This document shows, piece after piece, positions 18,231 through 25,381 of a stretch of DNA of 35,958 bases. The notes beneath the pieces are model-generated. The model had not been told where the DNA came from. It saw only the letters and a program-made list of their open reading frames with translations, and searched no databases. The position numbers and the translations under genes were made by a program. The number at the start of each line of letters is the position of its first letter. Position 1 is the first letter of the stretch. The DNA is from Antricoccus suffuscus. GTDB taxonomy: Bacteria; Actinomycetota; Actinomycetes; Mycobacteriales; Antricoccaceae. Location of the stretch: contig NZ_PVUE01000003.1 of NCBI RefSeq assembly GCF_003003235.1, positions 245,150 to 281,107 of the forward strand, written 5' to 3'.

Positions 18231-18722
18231 TCAGGCAAGCCCGGCGACCTTCCGGGCAAAGCCCTCAAGGTGCTCTCGTAAACGCGCGATCCGAGTCTCG
18301 ATGAACTGTTCCGGATCGTCGCCTCCCTCCATCGGCGTCGGCTGACGGCGCACAAACCGCGAGCAGTCAAAGTCCGAATGGATCAGGGTGGCGACCGTAT
18401 CGCCTTTACGCCCGGCGGCGCCAGCGAGTTTAGCGGAGAACATGCCGACCTCGGAGGTCTCTTTGATGTCCTCGCACCAAACGCACATTGCGCGCTTGCC
18501 GATATTCGATTGCGTCGATGTCAGGATGAATCCGACCACCCGCTCGCGCGCCGGGGCCACGACGAATGAGCGCCGCCTGTCACGAGGGTCCGACCAGGCG
18601 AGGAGATCCAGGTTGTCCCAATCGCAGGTGTCAAGGTCGTTCGGGAGCGGCAGTTGAGCGACTTCGCGACGCGAGGCATTGACGAATGAATTTCGTATTT
18701 GTTTTTCGGTGAGTTCTTGCAC
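18231..18722 (-). CDS. FBP domain-containing protein (EF-G-binding treble-clef zinc finger)
   Basis: A 163-residue protein with the FBP C-terminal treble-clef zinc-finger fold known from FusB-type elongation-factor-G-binding proteins. Seen: LDLLAWSDPRDRRRSFVV, the CVWC knuckle (C80, C83), and FDCSRFVRR with C120. FusB proteins rescue EF-G from fusidic acid; in actinobacteria the homologues are widespread and their role is mostly unproven. GTG at 18722 is supported by AAGGA 7 nt upstream. It ends convergent with clpC. Confidence 0.8.
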   Translation of the reverse strand: MQELTEKQIRNSFVNASRREVAQLPLPNDLDTCDWDNLDLLAWSDPRDRRRSFVVAPARERVVGFILTSTQSNIGKRAMCVWCEDIKETSEVGMFSAKLAGAAGRKGDTVATLIHSDFDCSRFVRRQPTPMEGGDDPEQFIETRIARLREHLEGFARKVAGLA

Positions 18723-18777
18723 GATGTTGTCCTTAGGGATGAATGGACGAAGCCACCGCGATGTCTATGAGCTATCT

Positions 18778-18852
18778 CTATAGAAAAAGACCTAGTGGCA
18801 CCGTCAACGTCACAATTTGATTGGCGACACCGTTTGTCCTGCAGGCCCTCAT
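18778..18852 (-). CDS. Possible 24-residue peptide
   Basis: A short ORF with an AGGAGG Shine-Dalgarno 7 nt before its ATG at 18852. The peptide has a polar, basic start and a hydrophobic second half (VTLTVPLGLFL). The ATG overlaps the stop of a 10-residue ORF in ATGA form. It lies between mutY and the FBP gene, all on the minus strand, in a 266-nt stretch without a recognised gene. No family is recognised; it could be a leader peptide, a small membrane peptide or chance. Confidence 0.28.
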   Translation of the reverse strand: MRACRTNGVANQIVTLTVPLGLFL

Positions 18853-18881
18853 GGCCGCACCTCCTCTTCCGGAGTGACCAT
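18849..18881 (-). CDS. Possible 10-residue leader peptide
   Basis: MVTPEEEVRP, with GGGAG 7 nt before the ATG. Its stop overlaps the next short ORF's start (ATGA), and its own codons contain that ORF's ribosome-binding site (GAAGAGGAGGTG). This gives a nested arrangement typical of translational coupling. An inverted repeat overlaps its start. Too short for statistical support. Confidence 0.22.
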   Translation of the reverse strand: MVTPEEEVRP

Positions 18882-18910
18882 GGTGGTACTCCCTCAACCG
18901 GGGTGCCACC
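18882..18910. repeat. Imperfect hairpin downstream of mutY
   Basis: GGTGGTACTCC (18882-18892) can pair with GGGGTGCCACC (18900-18910) over 11 positions, counting three G-U pairs when read on the plus strand. No U-run follows in the minus direction. It overlaps the Shine-Dalgarno of the 10-residue ORF and could be a weak terminator of mutY or part of the leader. Confidence 0.35.
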
Positions 18911-18988
18911 TTACGCCGCGTATTGCGGTTGTCCGCGGCCCACTCACCGGCGCAGCTGTGCACTTGGTGTGCGCACCGTTGGCCGGGC

Positions 18989-19906
18989 TCAGTCTGGCAG
19001 CGCGAACAGCCCGTTTTCGTCGATGACGGCGAGCCCGTCGCGCAGCAGACCGTCCAGGGCGCGCTCGCGCTGGTCGGCGTCCTGCCAGACGACGTCGAGA
19101 TCGGCCTTCGTGACGGCGCGCTCGTTGTCGCGCAGCACATCCATGAGCAGGCCGCGCACCTGCCGGTCGGTGCCGGCGAACTTCTGCACGCGTTTAGGTT
19201 TCCCGTCGTACGCCGGCCGACCGGCCGCGACCCAGGCGCAGTCGGTCCGCAACGGGCATCGTTCACACACCGGGTTGGTCGCCGTGCAGAGCAGGGCGCC
19301 GAGTTCCATAAGCCCAATAGACATGCGGGCGGCGCGCTGCGGCGTACTCGGTAAGAGCGAGTCGGTCAGTGCAAAGTCCGCCTTGGTGGTCGACTGGCCT
19401 GCCTCCGCGGCGCCAAGAACGGCTCGATGTACGACGCGCCGTACGTTTGTGTCGACGACCGCGATCCGTTGCCCGTAAGCAAAAGAGGCGATCGCGGCAG
19501 CCGTGTAGTCGCCGACACCCGGCAGCGCCTTCAGGTCATCGACGTCGCGAGGCACGACGCCCCCGTGGTCGGCAACAATGGCTCCGGCGGCGGCGTGCAG
19601 GCGTAAGGCACGTCGCGGATAACCGAGCTTGCCCCACATGCGGACCGCCTCACCGACCGACTCCGCGGCGAGGTCAGCCGGAGCCGGCCACTTCACCATC
19701 CACGCCTCGAACACCGGAAGCACTCGGTTGACCGGCGTCTGCTGGAGCATGAACTCGCTGACCATCACCGCCCACGGGTCGACGTCGACTCCGCGCCATG
19801 GCAGGTCGCGGGCATTGACGTCGTACCAGTCGATAATCCGTTCGGCAAGAAGGTGGGCGCCGATCGCCGACTGCGTCGCATTTCGTGGCATGCCCATCTG
19901 ACTCAT
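18989..19906 (-). CDS. mutY: A/G-specific adenine DNA glycosylase MutY
   Basis: Removes adenine mispaired with 8-oxoguanine; about 305 residues from ATG 19906. Seen: catalytic glutamate in VSEFMLQQTPV, helix-hairpin-helix LPGVGDYTAAAIASFAYG, catalytic aspartate in VVDTNVRRVV, and the iron-sulfur loop C-x6-C-x2-C-x5-C in CTATNPVCERCPLRTDC. The first in-frame start at 20068 would run into the divergent PemK-like gene, so 19906 (or nearby ATG 19897/19891) is preferred; none has a good ribosome-binding site. The C-terminal MutT-like 8-oxoG recognition domain is short. Confidence 0.93.
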   Translation of the reverse strand: MSQMGMPRNATQSAIGAHLLAERIIDWYDVNARDLPWRGVDVDPWAVMVSEFMLQQTPVNRVLPVFEAWMVKWPAPADLAAESVGEAVRMWGKLGYPRRALRLHAAAGAIVADHGGVVPRDVDDLKALPGVGDYTAAAIASFAYGQRIAVVDTNVRRVVHRAVLGAAEAGQSTTKADFALTDSLLPSTPQRAARMSIGLMELGALLCTATNPVCERCPLRTDCAWVAAGRPAYDGKPKRVQKFAGTDRQVRGLLMDVLRDNERAVTKADLDVVWQDADQRERALDGLLRDGLAVIDENGLFALPD

Positions 19907-19933
19907 TCTGCCAAAGTGTCTGACCGGCTCCGG

Positions 19934-19946
19934 TAACGTGCGGGCC
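19934..19946 (+). promoter_or_regulatory. Putative leaderless -10 of the PemK-like gene
   Basis: TAACGT (19934-19939) is a TAnnnT hexamer 7 nt before ATG 19947, and no Shine-Dalgarno is present. It shares the 40-nt divergent gap with the mutY start. Confidence 0.4.
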
Positions 19947-20438
19947 ATGAGCATCAAATCGACCCTGAAGCGAGTGCTGGGACGTGGTGGCAACGCGCCA
20001 CGACAGCGCGCGGACGAGCACCACAAACCATTGACCGGTGCGAGCCCGCGGCCGCCCAAGGAGACCATCGCGATCAGCGAGGCAAGGCCGCAGATCGCCT
20101 ATGCGCCGGAGAAGGACGGGGACGCGGATCCGGGCGAGGTCGTCTGGACCTGGGTGCCTTATGAGGAAGATGCGAGCCAGGGCAAGGACCGTCCAGTTGT
20201 CGTCATCGGCCGGATCGGCGCCGACGTCGCGGCGCTGATGCTCACGACCAAACGGCACGATACGCCGACGTACTTCTCTATCGGCAACGGTCCGTGGGAC
20301 TCGTCCGGTCGGCCGAGTTGGGTGCGCCTGGACCGGGTGTTACGCCTGGAGCCCGATCAGATCAGGCGTGAGGGCGCCGTACTGGACCGGACCAGGTTTG
20401 ACCAGGTTGTCGGTGCGTTTGCGCACGGTGGCCGATGA
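19947..20438 (+). CDS. PemK/MazF family toxin-like protein, without adjacent antitoxin
   Basis: 163 residues. The C-terminal 110 form a PemK/MazF-like beta-barrel: DPGEVVWTWVPYEED, then KDRPVVVIGRIG (the RP-V/I-V core of the family) and LMLTTKRHD; the N-terminal 50 residues are basic and Pro/Arg rich. Many actinobacteria carry such a solitary, chromosomal homologue; whether it cuts RNA is unknown. No antitoxin-size ORF precedes it. Its stop overlaps the ATG of a pentapeptide-repeat gene by 4 nt, so that gene may be a functional partner. Confidence 0.8.
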   Translation: MSIKSTLKRVLGRGGNAPRQRADEHHKPLTGASPRPPKETIAISEARPQIAYAPEKDGDADPGEVVWTWVPYEEDASQGKDRPVVVIGRIGADVAALMLTTKRHDTPTYFSIGNGPWDSSGRPSWVRLDRVLRLEPDQIRREGAVLDRTRFDQVVGAFAHGGR

Positions 20439-21058
20439 GCGAACCGTCGAGCGTGCCCGTCGAGGGGGAGACGTTCAGCGGGAATGACTGGTACGCCGAG
20501 GAACTTGACCGCAAGGAATACACCAACTGCGAGTTTTTCGACATCGACCTGACCGAGTCGATCGTGCGGGGCTGCACCTTCACTGACTGCCATTTCGCTA
20601 ACGTGCGGTTCAACGCGAGCAAGCAGACCGCATCGGCGTACGTCGGATGCTCGTTCGTCGCGTGCAACTTCTTCGACACCACGTTCACCGGCTGCAAGCT
20701 CACCGGAAGCTCGTTCCGGGACTGCACGCTTCGTCCGATGCAGGTAAACGGCGGCGACTGGTCATTCGTCGGGCTTTCCGGAGCCGACCTTTCGGGCGAT
20801 CGGTTTGAGGAAGTGCGGATGCGTGAGGCGGATCTGGGACACGCGAAATGCGCGAAAAGCCGGTTCCTGGACGTGGATCTTGCCGGCGCCACAATTGAGG
20901 GTGCGGACTTCGCGAAGGCGGACCTGCGGGGGAGTGCGCTGCCGGAGTTTGACCCGCCAACGGTTGGCCTTGACGGGACAGTGGTCCTGCCAGAACAGGC
21001 GATCTTTATCGCCCAGTTGTTCGGCGTACAGATCGCCGAGCGGATGATCGAACGCTGA
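20435..21058 (+). CDS. Pentapeptide-repeat protein
   Basis: 207 residues. From about residue 40 nearly every fifth position is F or L: CTFTDCHFANVRF, CSFVACNF, FTGCKLTGSSFRDCTL, then GADLSGDRF, EADLGHAKC, RFLDVDLAGATIEGADFAKADLRGSAL. Such sequences fold as a right-handed quadrilateral beta-helix; MfpA and Qnr members mimic DNA and bind gyrase, but most members have no known role. The ATG overlaps the PemK-like stop (ATGA), indicating coupled translation. Confidence 0.88.
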   Translation: MSEPSSVPVEGETFSGNDWYAEELDRKEYTNCEFFDIDLTESIVRGCTFTDCHFANVRFNASKQTASAYVGCSFVACNFFDTTFTGCKLTGSSFRDCTLRPMQVNGGDWSFVGLSGADLSGDRFEEVRMREADLGHAKCAKSRFLDVDLAGATIEGADFAKADLRGSALPEFDPPTVGLDGTVVLPEQAIFIAQLFGVQIAERMIER

Positions 21059-21125
21059 CCGCCTGCATGTGAGTCAAAGTCGAGGCCGTACGGCGTTTTG
21101 ACAACGAATGCGGCCCGACACCGTC

Positions 21126-21137
21126 TAGTTTTCGATT
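21126..21137 (+). promoter_or_regulatory. Putative leaderless -10 before the exported-protein gene
   Basis: TAGTTT (21126-21131) ends 6 nt before the GTG at 21138. TTGACA occurs at 21098-21103, but the 22-nt spacing is longer than optimal. Confidence 0.4.
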
Positions 21138-21896
21138 GTGCTATCTCCGGTTGGACCGCTGCAACCGGCCGTGTACTGGCGTCGACGCGCCATTGCGCTG
21201 GCCGGTCTGATCGTCGCGCTCGCCCTGATTTTCTGGGGAGCCGCCCAGATCGGCTTCGCCGGATCTGGGACACCGGCCAGCGCCGCGGCGTCGGCCGCGT
21301 CCTCCTCGTCATCGACTGCTTCATCGACTGCTTCGTCGGAACCGTCAGTGTCGGGATCCGCAGCGGCGAGTGGTGGTCCGGCTTCTCCGGCCGATTCCGC
21401 CGTTCCTTCGGCCTCGGCGATATCGTCAGGGGCCGACGCGCCAGCCGGATCCGCTGCGCCCACCGCTCCAGGACCGCAAACTGCGGCGCCACCGCCGGCC
21501 GCGCCGGTCGCTTGCACACCCGACCAGCTCGAGGTGCAGGTCGCGACCGACAAGCCGGCCTACGTCGCCGGTGACAAGCCTCGGCTGATCCTGAGCGTGG
21601 TCAACAAGTCGACCGTCCCGTGCATCCGCGATCTCAACGCCGCCGGTCAGGAACTGCTGATCTTCGACGCGGCAGGCGGGCGGCTCTGGTCCAGCAATGA
21701 CTGTTATCCAGAAAGCAGTAACGACACCAGGACGCTAGCTGCCGGACAGAAGGTCGACTACACCGTGATCTGGTCGGGGAAGGTGTCGGAGCCGACCTGC
21801 ACGGCGCCCCGTCCACTGCTTGGCCCCGGCACCTACGCCGTGCAGGCCGTCCAGGGCGGAATCCAAAGCGCACCAGGGCAAATCGTCCTGCAGTAG
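21138..21896 (+). CDS. Membrane-anchored extracytoplasmic protein of unknown function
   Basis: 252 residues. RRRAIALAGLIVALALIFWG (about 16-35) is a single N-terminal membrane segment after a short basic start. A Ser/Ala/Pro-rich linker of roughly 80 residues (about 43-125) follows, then a compact domain from CTPDQLEVQV to the end with four more cysteines and beta-rich, Ig-like character (KPAYVAGDKPRLILSVVNKS), reminiscent of BsuPI/Ig-like domains. I do not recognise a defined family. The topology suggests a cytoplasmic N-terminus and an external domain held off the membrane by the linker. Confidence 0.8.
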   Translation: MLSPVGPLQPAVYWRRRAIALAGLIVALALIFWGAAQIGFAGSGTPASAAASAASSSSSTASSTASSEPSVSGSAAASGGPASPADSAVPSASAISSGADAPAGSAAPTAPGPQTAAPPPAAPVACTPDQLEVQVATDKPAYVAGDKPRLILSVVNKSTVPCIRDLNAAGQELLIFDAAGGRLWSSNDCYPESSNDTRTLAAGQKVDYTVIWSGKVSEPTCTAPRPLLGPGTYAVQAVQGGIQSAPGQIVLQ

Positions 21897-21933
21897 TTTC
21901 GTTTGCTTCAACGAGCAGATCGCCTCGGCACCC

Positions 21934-21962
21934 TTGACAAACAATAAAATGACAGTCACTAT
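21934..21962 (+). promoter_or_regulatory. Promoter of the DHA2 efflux gene
   Basis: TTGACA (21934-21939, exact -35 consensus), a 17-nt spacer, and CACTAT (21957-21962) as -10. The region 21930-21990 is strikingly AT-rich for this genome. The left arm of an inverted repeat covers the -10, so binding there would block RNA polymerase. Confidence 0.65.
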
Positions 21963-21996
21963 CAAAAACAAGCGACATTCAAAAACTAGTGACTGT
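21952..21996. promoter_or_regulatory. Probable TetR operator half-sites
   Basis: ACAGTCACTA (21952-21961) and TAGTGACTGT (21987-21996) are exact 10-base reverse complements with centres 35 bp apart. One covers the -10 and the other the start of the efflux gene. The TetR-family regulator at 23556-24191 is the obvious candidate binder. Confidence 0.6.
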
Positions 21997-23596
21997 GAGT
22001 ATTCTGATGCTGTCCAGCCCCAACGCCCGTTGGTGGGCTATGGCCGCCACCGCCATGAGCTTGCTCGTCGTCGGACTCGATATGACGGTGCTCAACGTGG
22101 CCTTGCCGGACATAGCCGTCGTCCTGCACGCGACCAACTCCGACCTGCAGTGGTTCGCCGATGCGTATTTACTGGTACTCGGCGCGCTCCTGCTGCCGGC
22201 CGGCATGCTCGGTGACCGGTATGGACGCAAACGTCTCACGCTGGGCGCGCTTGTCGTCTTCGGCGCCGGCTCGCTCTGGTGCGCGTACGCCGGTTCTCCG
22301 GCCGCCCTGATAGCCGCGCGGACCCTGCTAGGGGTTGGTGCCGCCGTGCTCATCCCGCTTGCGATGTCGTCGGTGGTTGTGCTTTTCGAACCAGAAGAGC
22401 GTCAGAAGGCGATCATGGTGCTCGGCGCCTCCACGATGATCGGGCTGCCACTGGGTCCGATCGTGGCCGGAGCGCTGCTACAACACTTCTGGTGGGGTTC
22501 GGTCTTCCTGATCAACGTGCCGGTCGTCTTGCTGGCGCTCATCGCGGTCTGGCTATTTCTTCCCGAAAGCACCTCTGGCGAAGGATCCCGCCGGTTCGAC
22601 CTTGCCGGTATCGGGCTGTCGTCGGCGGGTTTGCTCGGCTTCACCTTCGGCATGATCGAGGGCCCGGCTCGTGGCTGGTCGGACGGCGTCGTGGTCGGCT
22701 CGCTCATCATCGGCATCGCATTGCTCGTGGCCTTCTTCGTCTGGGAGCGTCGCGTGCAGGGGGTCGAGCCGGTCTTTGACGCCCGGTTGTGGAGCGATCG
22801 GTCATTCCGGTGGGGCAGTATCGGCGCGACGGTTGCGAGCCTGGCGTTCTTCGGGCTGATGTTCGTCGTACCGCAGTATCTGCGCGCCGTGCTTGGCGCC
22901 GACGCGCTCGGCACCGGGCTGCGCACGCTCCCCATGGTTGCCGGACTCATCGCCGGTATGCGCGGAAGTATGAAGCTGACCGACAGGTTCGGTGGGCGGA
23001 TCGTGGGTGCCGCCGGCTTCGCGGTGACCGCCGTTGGGCTGTTTCTCGGTACGACGACGCGACTCGGCGACGGCTACCTGCTGACCGCAATCTGGACCGC
23101 GATCGTGGGAATAGGGTTCGGCGCGGCGCTGTTCAGCGCGCAGAACGCGGCATTGCAGACGCTGCCCAAGGCCCGCGCAGGCGCAGGTTCGGCACTTATT
23201 CAGACACTGCGTCAAGTCGGCAGCGTCATCGGGATCGCCGGTCTGGGCGCGGTACTCAACGGTGTCTATCGGTCGCACGTGCAGGTCGCCGGGCTGCCGG
23301 CGACCGCGGCGCACGCGGTCCGGGACAACGTCGCATCGGGCGTCGCCGCCGGACAGGGCATCGGCTCGTCCGCGCTTGTGGACTCCGTGCGTAGCGCATT
23401 CGTCAGCGGGATGAGCGCGACTCTCTGGATCTCCTGTGGTGTCGCGATCCTAGGCGCCGTACTCACGTTGCTTTTCCTCCCGGACGGCAAGGACCGCACT
23501 ATCGACAACGGCGGGGGTGCTCAGGCCCCCGGCCCGGATGTAGCACAATCGATAGATGCCAGTGACACCCGCGAAGCCCACCCCGCCGCCGGCTGA
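21989..23596 (+). CDS. MFS transporter, DHA2 (14-TM) drug efflux family
   Basis: 535 residues with about 14 hydrophobic segments. Family motifs: LDMTVLNVALP in TM1 (D1-type motif of DHA2 pumps), GMLGDRYGRKR (motif A, loop 2-3), ARTLLGVGAAVLIP, and GASTMIGLPLGPIVAGAL (motif C of drug/H+ antiporters). Starts at 21989 (GTG), 21995 (GTG) and 22007 (ATG) are all possible and none has a strong ribosome-binding site. The 3' end overlaps the TetR gene by 41 nt. Substrate unknown. Confidence 0.92.
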   Translation: MTVSILMLSSPNARWWAMAATAMSLLVVGLDMTVLNVALPDIAVVLHATNSDLQWFADAYLLVLGALLLPAGMLGDRYGRKRLTLGALVVFGAGSLWCAYAGSPAALIAARTLLGVGAAVLIPLAMSSVVVLFEPEERQKAIMVLGASTMIGLPLGPIVAGALLQHFWWGSVFLINVPVVLLALIAVWLFLPESTSGEGSRRFDLAGIGLSSAGLLGFTFGMIEGPARGWSDGVVVGSLIIGIALLVAFFVWERRVQGVEPVFDARLWSDRSFRWGSIGATVASLAFFGLMFVVPQYLRAVLGADALGTGLRTLPMVAGLIAGMRGSMKLTDRFGGRIVGAAGFAVTAVGLFLGTTTRLGDGYLLTAIWTAIVGIGFGAALFSAQNAALQTLPKARAGAGSALIQTLRQVGSVIGIAGLGAVLNGVYRSHVQVAGLPATAAHAVRDNVASGVAAGQGIGSSALVDSVRSAFVSGMSATLWISCGVAILGAVLTLLFLPDGKDRTIDNGGGAQAPGPDVAQSIDASDTREAHPAAG

Positions 23597-24191
23597 GCCC
23601 CCGGTGCTTGGGCTGCGTGAGCGAAAGAAGGCCAAGACTAAGGCTGCGATCCAGCAGCATGCGTTGAAGCTGTTCCGCGAGCGTGGGTACGCCGAGACCA
23701 CAATCGAGCAGATCGCCGCGGCAGCCGAGGTGTCGCCGAGTACGTTCTTCCGCTACTACCCGACTAAGGAAGACGTCGTACTGACGGAGTTTATGGATAG
23801 CGAGACGTTTCGTCTGATGGTGGAGGCGCCGGCGGACTTGTCGCCGCTGCAGGCGGTTGCATACGCGATAGGGCAGACGTTCGGAAACATGCCCGACGAG
23901 GAACTCCAGCTCGAGTTCACTCGCAACGAGCTCATCCAGTCCGTCCCGGAACTGCGCCGGGGAATGCTCGCGGAAATCACTCGCCCGATCGAACTGCTCA
24001 CCGAGGCGATCGCGATCCGGCTGGATCGCCCGCTGGACGATCCAGACCTGCGGCTCTATGCCGGCGCGGCCATCGGCGGATTGATGATGCTGACCCGGCG
24101 CACCGCCGAGATGGGCATCCCCGAGATGATGCGGTCGCTCCGTGACGGCATCGAACGCTTGGAGCGCATGCTTACCCTCGGACCGGTCTAA
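23556..24191 (+). CDS. TetR/AcrR family transcriptional regulator
   Basis: 211 residues. After a proline-rich start, the DNA-binding domain (about 19-70) reads RERKKAKTKAAIQQHALKLF, then GYAETTIEQIAAAAEVSPSTFFRYYPTKEDV, the typical TetR helix-turn-helix with the conserved FFRYYPTKE. The C-terminal ligand domain contains the hydrophobic GAAIGGLMMLTRR stretch. Overlapping the efflux gene, it probably represses the pump, binding the repeat at 21952-21996, and is released by a pump substrate; this is inference. Confidence 0.92.
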   Translation: MPVTPAKPTPPPAEPPVLGLRERKKAKTKAAIQQHALKLFRERGYAETTIEQIAAAAEVSPSTFFRYYPTKEDVVLTEFMDSETFRLMVEAPADLSPLQAVAYAIGQTFGNMPDEELQLEFTRNELIQSVPELRRGMLAEITRPIELLTEAIAIRLDRPLDDPDLRLYAGAAIGGLMMLTRRTAEMGIPEMMRSLRDGIERLERMLTLGPV

Positions 24192-24221
24192 CCCGGCCCT
24201 GTTACGGGGTCGTCGGCAGCG

Positions 24222-25277
24222 CTAGACGTAACGCTCGAGGATGCTGGTCTCGGCCAGACGGGACAGACTCTCACGGATGCCCCGGCCGCGCGTCTCGCCC
24301 ACGCCCTCGACGTTCTGCAGCTCCTCGATCGACGCTGCCAACAGCTTCTGAAGGCTCTCGAAGTGGTCCACCAGACGATCGATGACCTGGGCCGGCAGCC
24401 GGGGGACCCGGGCCAACAGCCGGTAACCACGCGGGCTGATCGCGGTGTCGAGTGAGTCATTTCCGATTGGCAGCCCGATAATTCGCGCGAACTGCACCAG
24501 GTCGAGAAGCTCGATGGCGTTGAGCTCGCTGAGTTCGTCGAGCACTTCTTCGACGCTCTTGGCGTTCTTGCCCATCTCGAGATAGTCACGCAAGATCAGC
24601 TCGCGATCATCGACCACGCCGGCCATCAGCTCCTCGTGCTGCAGCGCGATCAGCCGGCCGTCGGTGCCCAGCTCGCTGACGTAACCGGCGATCTCGGCGG
24701 AGATCCGGCTGACCATCTCCAAGCGCTGGCTCACCGCGACCGCATCGCGCACGGTGACCAGATCCTCGATCTCGAGCGCGGCCAGGGTGCCGGCGACCTC
24801 GTCGAGACGGCGTTTGTACTTCTCAAGGGTGGCGAGGGCCTGATTGGCGCGGCCCTGGATGACCGTGGGGTGGTCTACCTGGTGGCGTTCGTCGCCGAGA
24901 TAGACACTGATTGCGTTCATCGACTGGCTGACGGCGATGACCGGGAATCCGGTCTCTCGGGCGACCCGTTGCGCCGTACGGTGCCGAGTGCCCGACTCGT
25001 CGGTCGGGATGGCGGCGTTGGGCATCAGGTGCACGCCCGCGCGGATGATCCGGGTGCCGTCGGTGGCCAGCACGATGGCGCCGTCCATTTTGGACAGTTC
25101 GCGCAGCCGGGTCGCCGAAAACTCGACGTCGAGCGGGAAACCACCGGTGCAGATCGATTCGACGGTCTTGTTCCAGCCGATCACGACGAGCGCCCCGGTC
25201 CGGCCTCTGAGGGTGCGTTCGAGGCCTTCACGCAGCGCAGTGCCAGGGGCTAGGGATGCGAGAAATGGGCGCAGCAA
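24222..25277 (-). CDS. disA: DNA integrity scanning protein DisA (diadenylate cyclase)
   Basis: Makes cyclic di-AMP from two ATP while scanning DNA for branched structures. 351 residues: DAC domain with DGA (65-67) and the GTRHR motif (96-100), a helical linker, and a C-terminal helix-hairpin-helix region (ELQNVEGVGETRGRGIRESL). The TTG start at 25277 has AAGGA 6 nt upstream, and its LLRPFLASLAPGT beginning matches the family N-terminus. It lies downstream of radA, as in mycobacteria, and RadA is known to modulate DisA. A minus-strand TATACG in the 104-nt gap may give it its own promoter. Confidence 0.95.
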   Translation of the reverse strand: MLRPFLASLAPGTALREGLERTLRGRTGALVVIGWNKTVESICTGGFPLDVEFSATRLRELSKMDGAIVLATDGTRIIRAGVHLMPNAAIPTDESGTRHRTAQRVARETGFPVIAVSQSMNAISVYLGDERHQVDHPTVIQGRANQALATLEKYKRRLDEVAGTLAALEIEDLVTVRDAVAVSQRLEMVSRISAEIAGYVSELGTDGRLIALQHEELMAGVVDDRELILRDYLEMGKNAKSVEEVLDELSELNAIELLDLVQFARIIGLPIGNDSLDTAISPRGYRLLARVPRLPAQVIDRLVDHFESLQKLLAASIEELQNVEGVGETRGRGIRESLSRLAETSILERYV

Positions 25278-25381
25278 GTGAATTCCTTAAACGACAGCAC
25301 GAACGCGGCAATCGTATAGGCAAATCGGCCGCGTACTCCGTTAGGCACGATAACGGTACGGCGACAGGCCATCGTGCGGCT

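Noticed and set aside
19907-20068. Longer MutY start at 20068.
   Set aside because: The extra 54 residues lie antisense to the start of the PemK-like gene and do not match the MutY N-terminus.
20362-21519. Minus-strand ORF of 385 codons over the pentapeptide gene and its neighbour.
   Set aside because: Arg/Ser/Pro-rich shadow of genes on the other strand.
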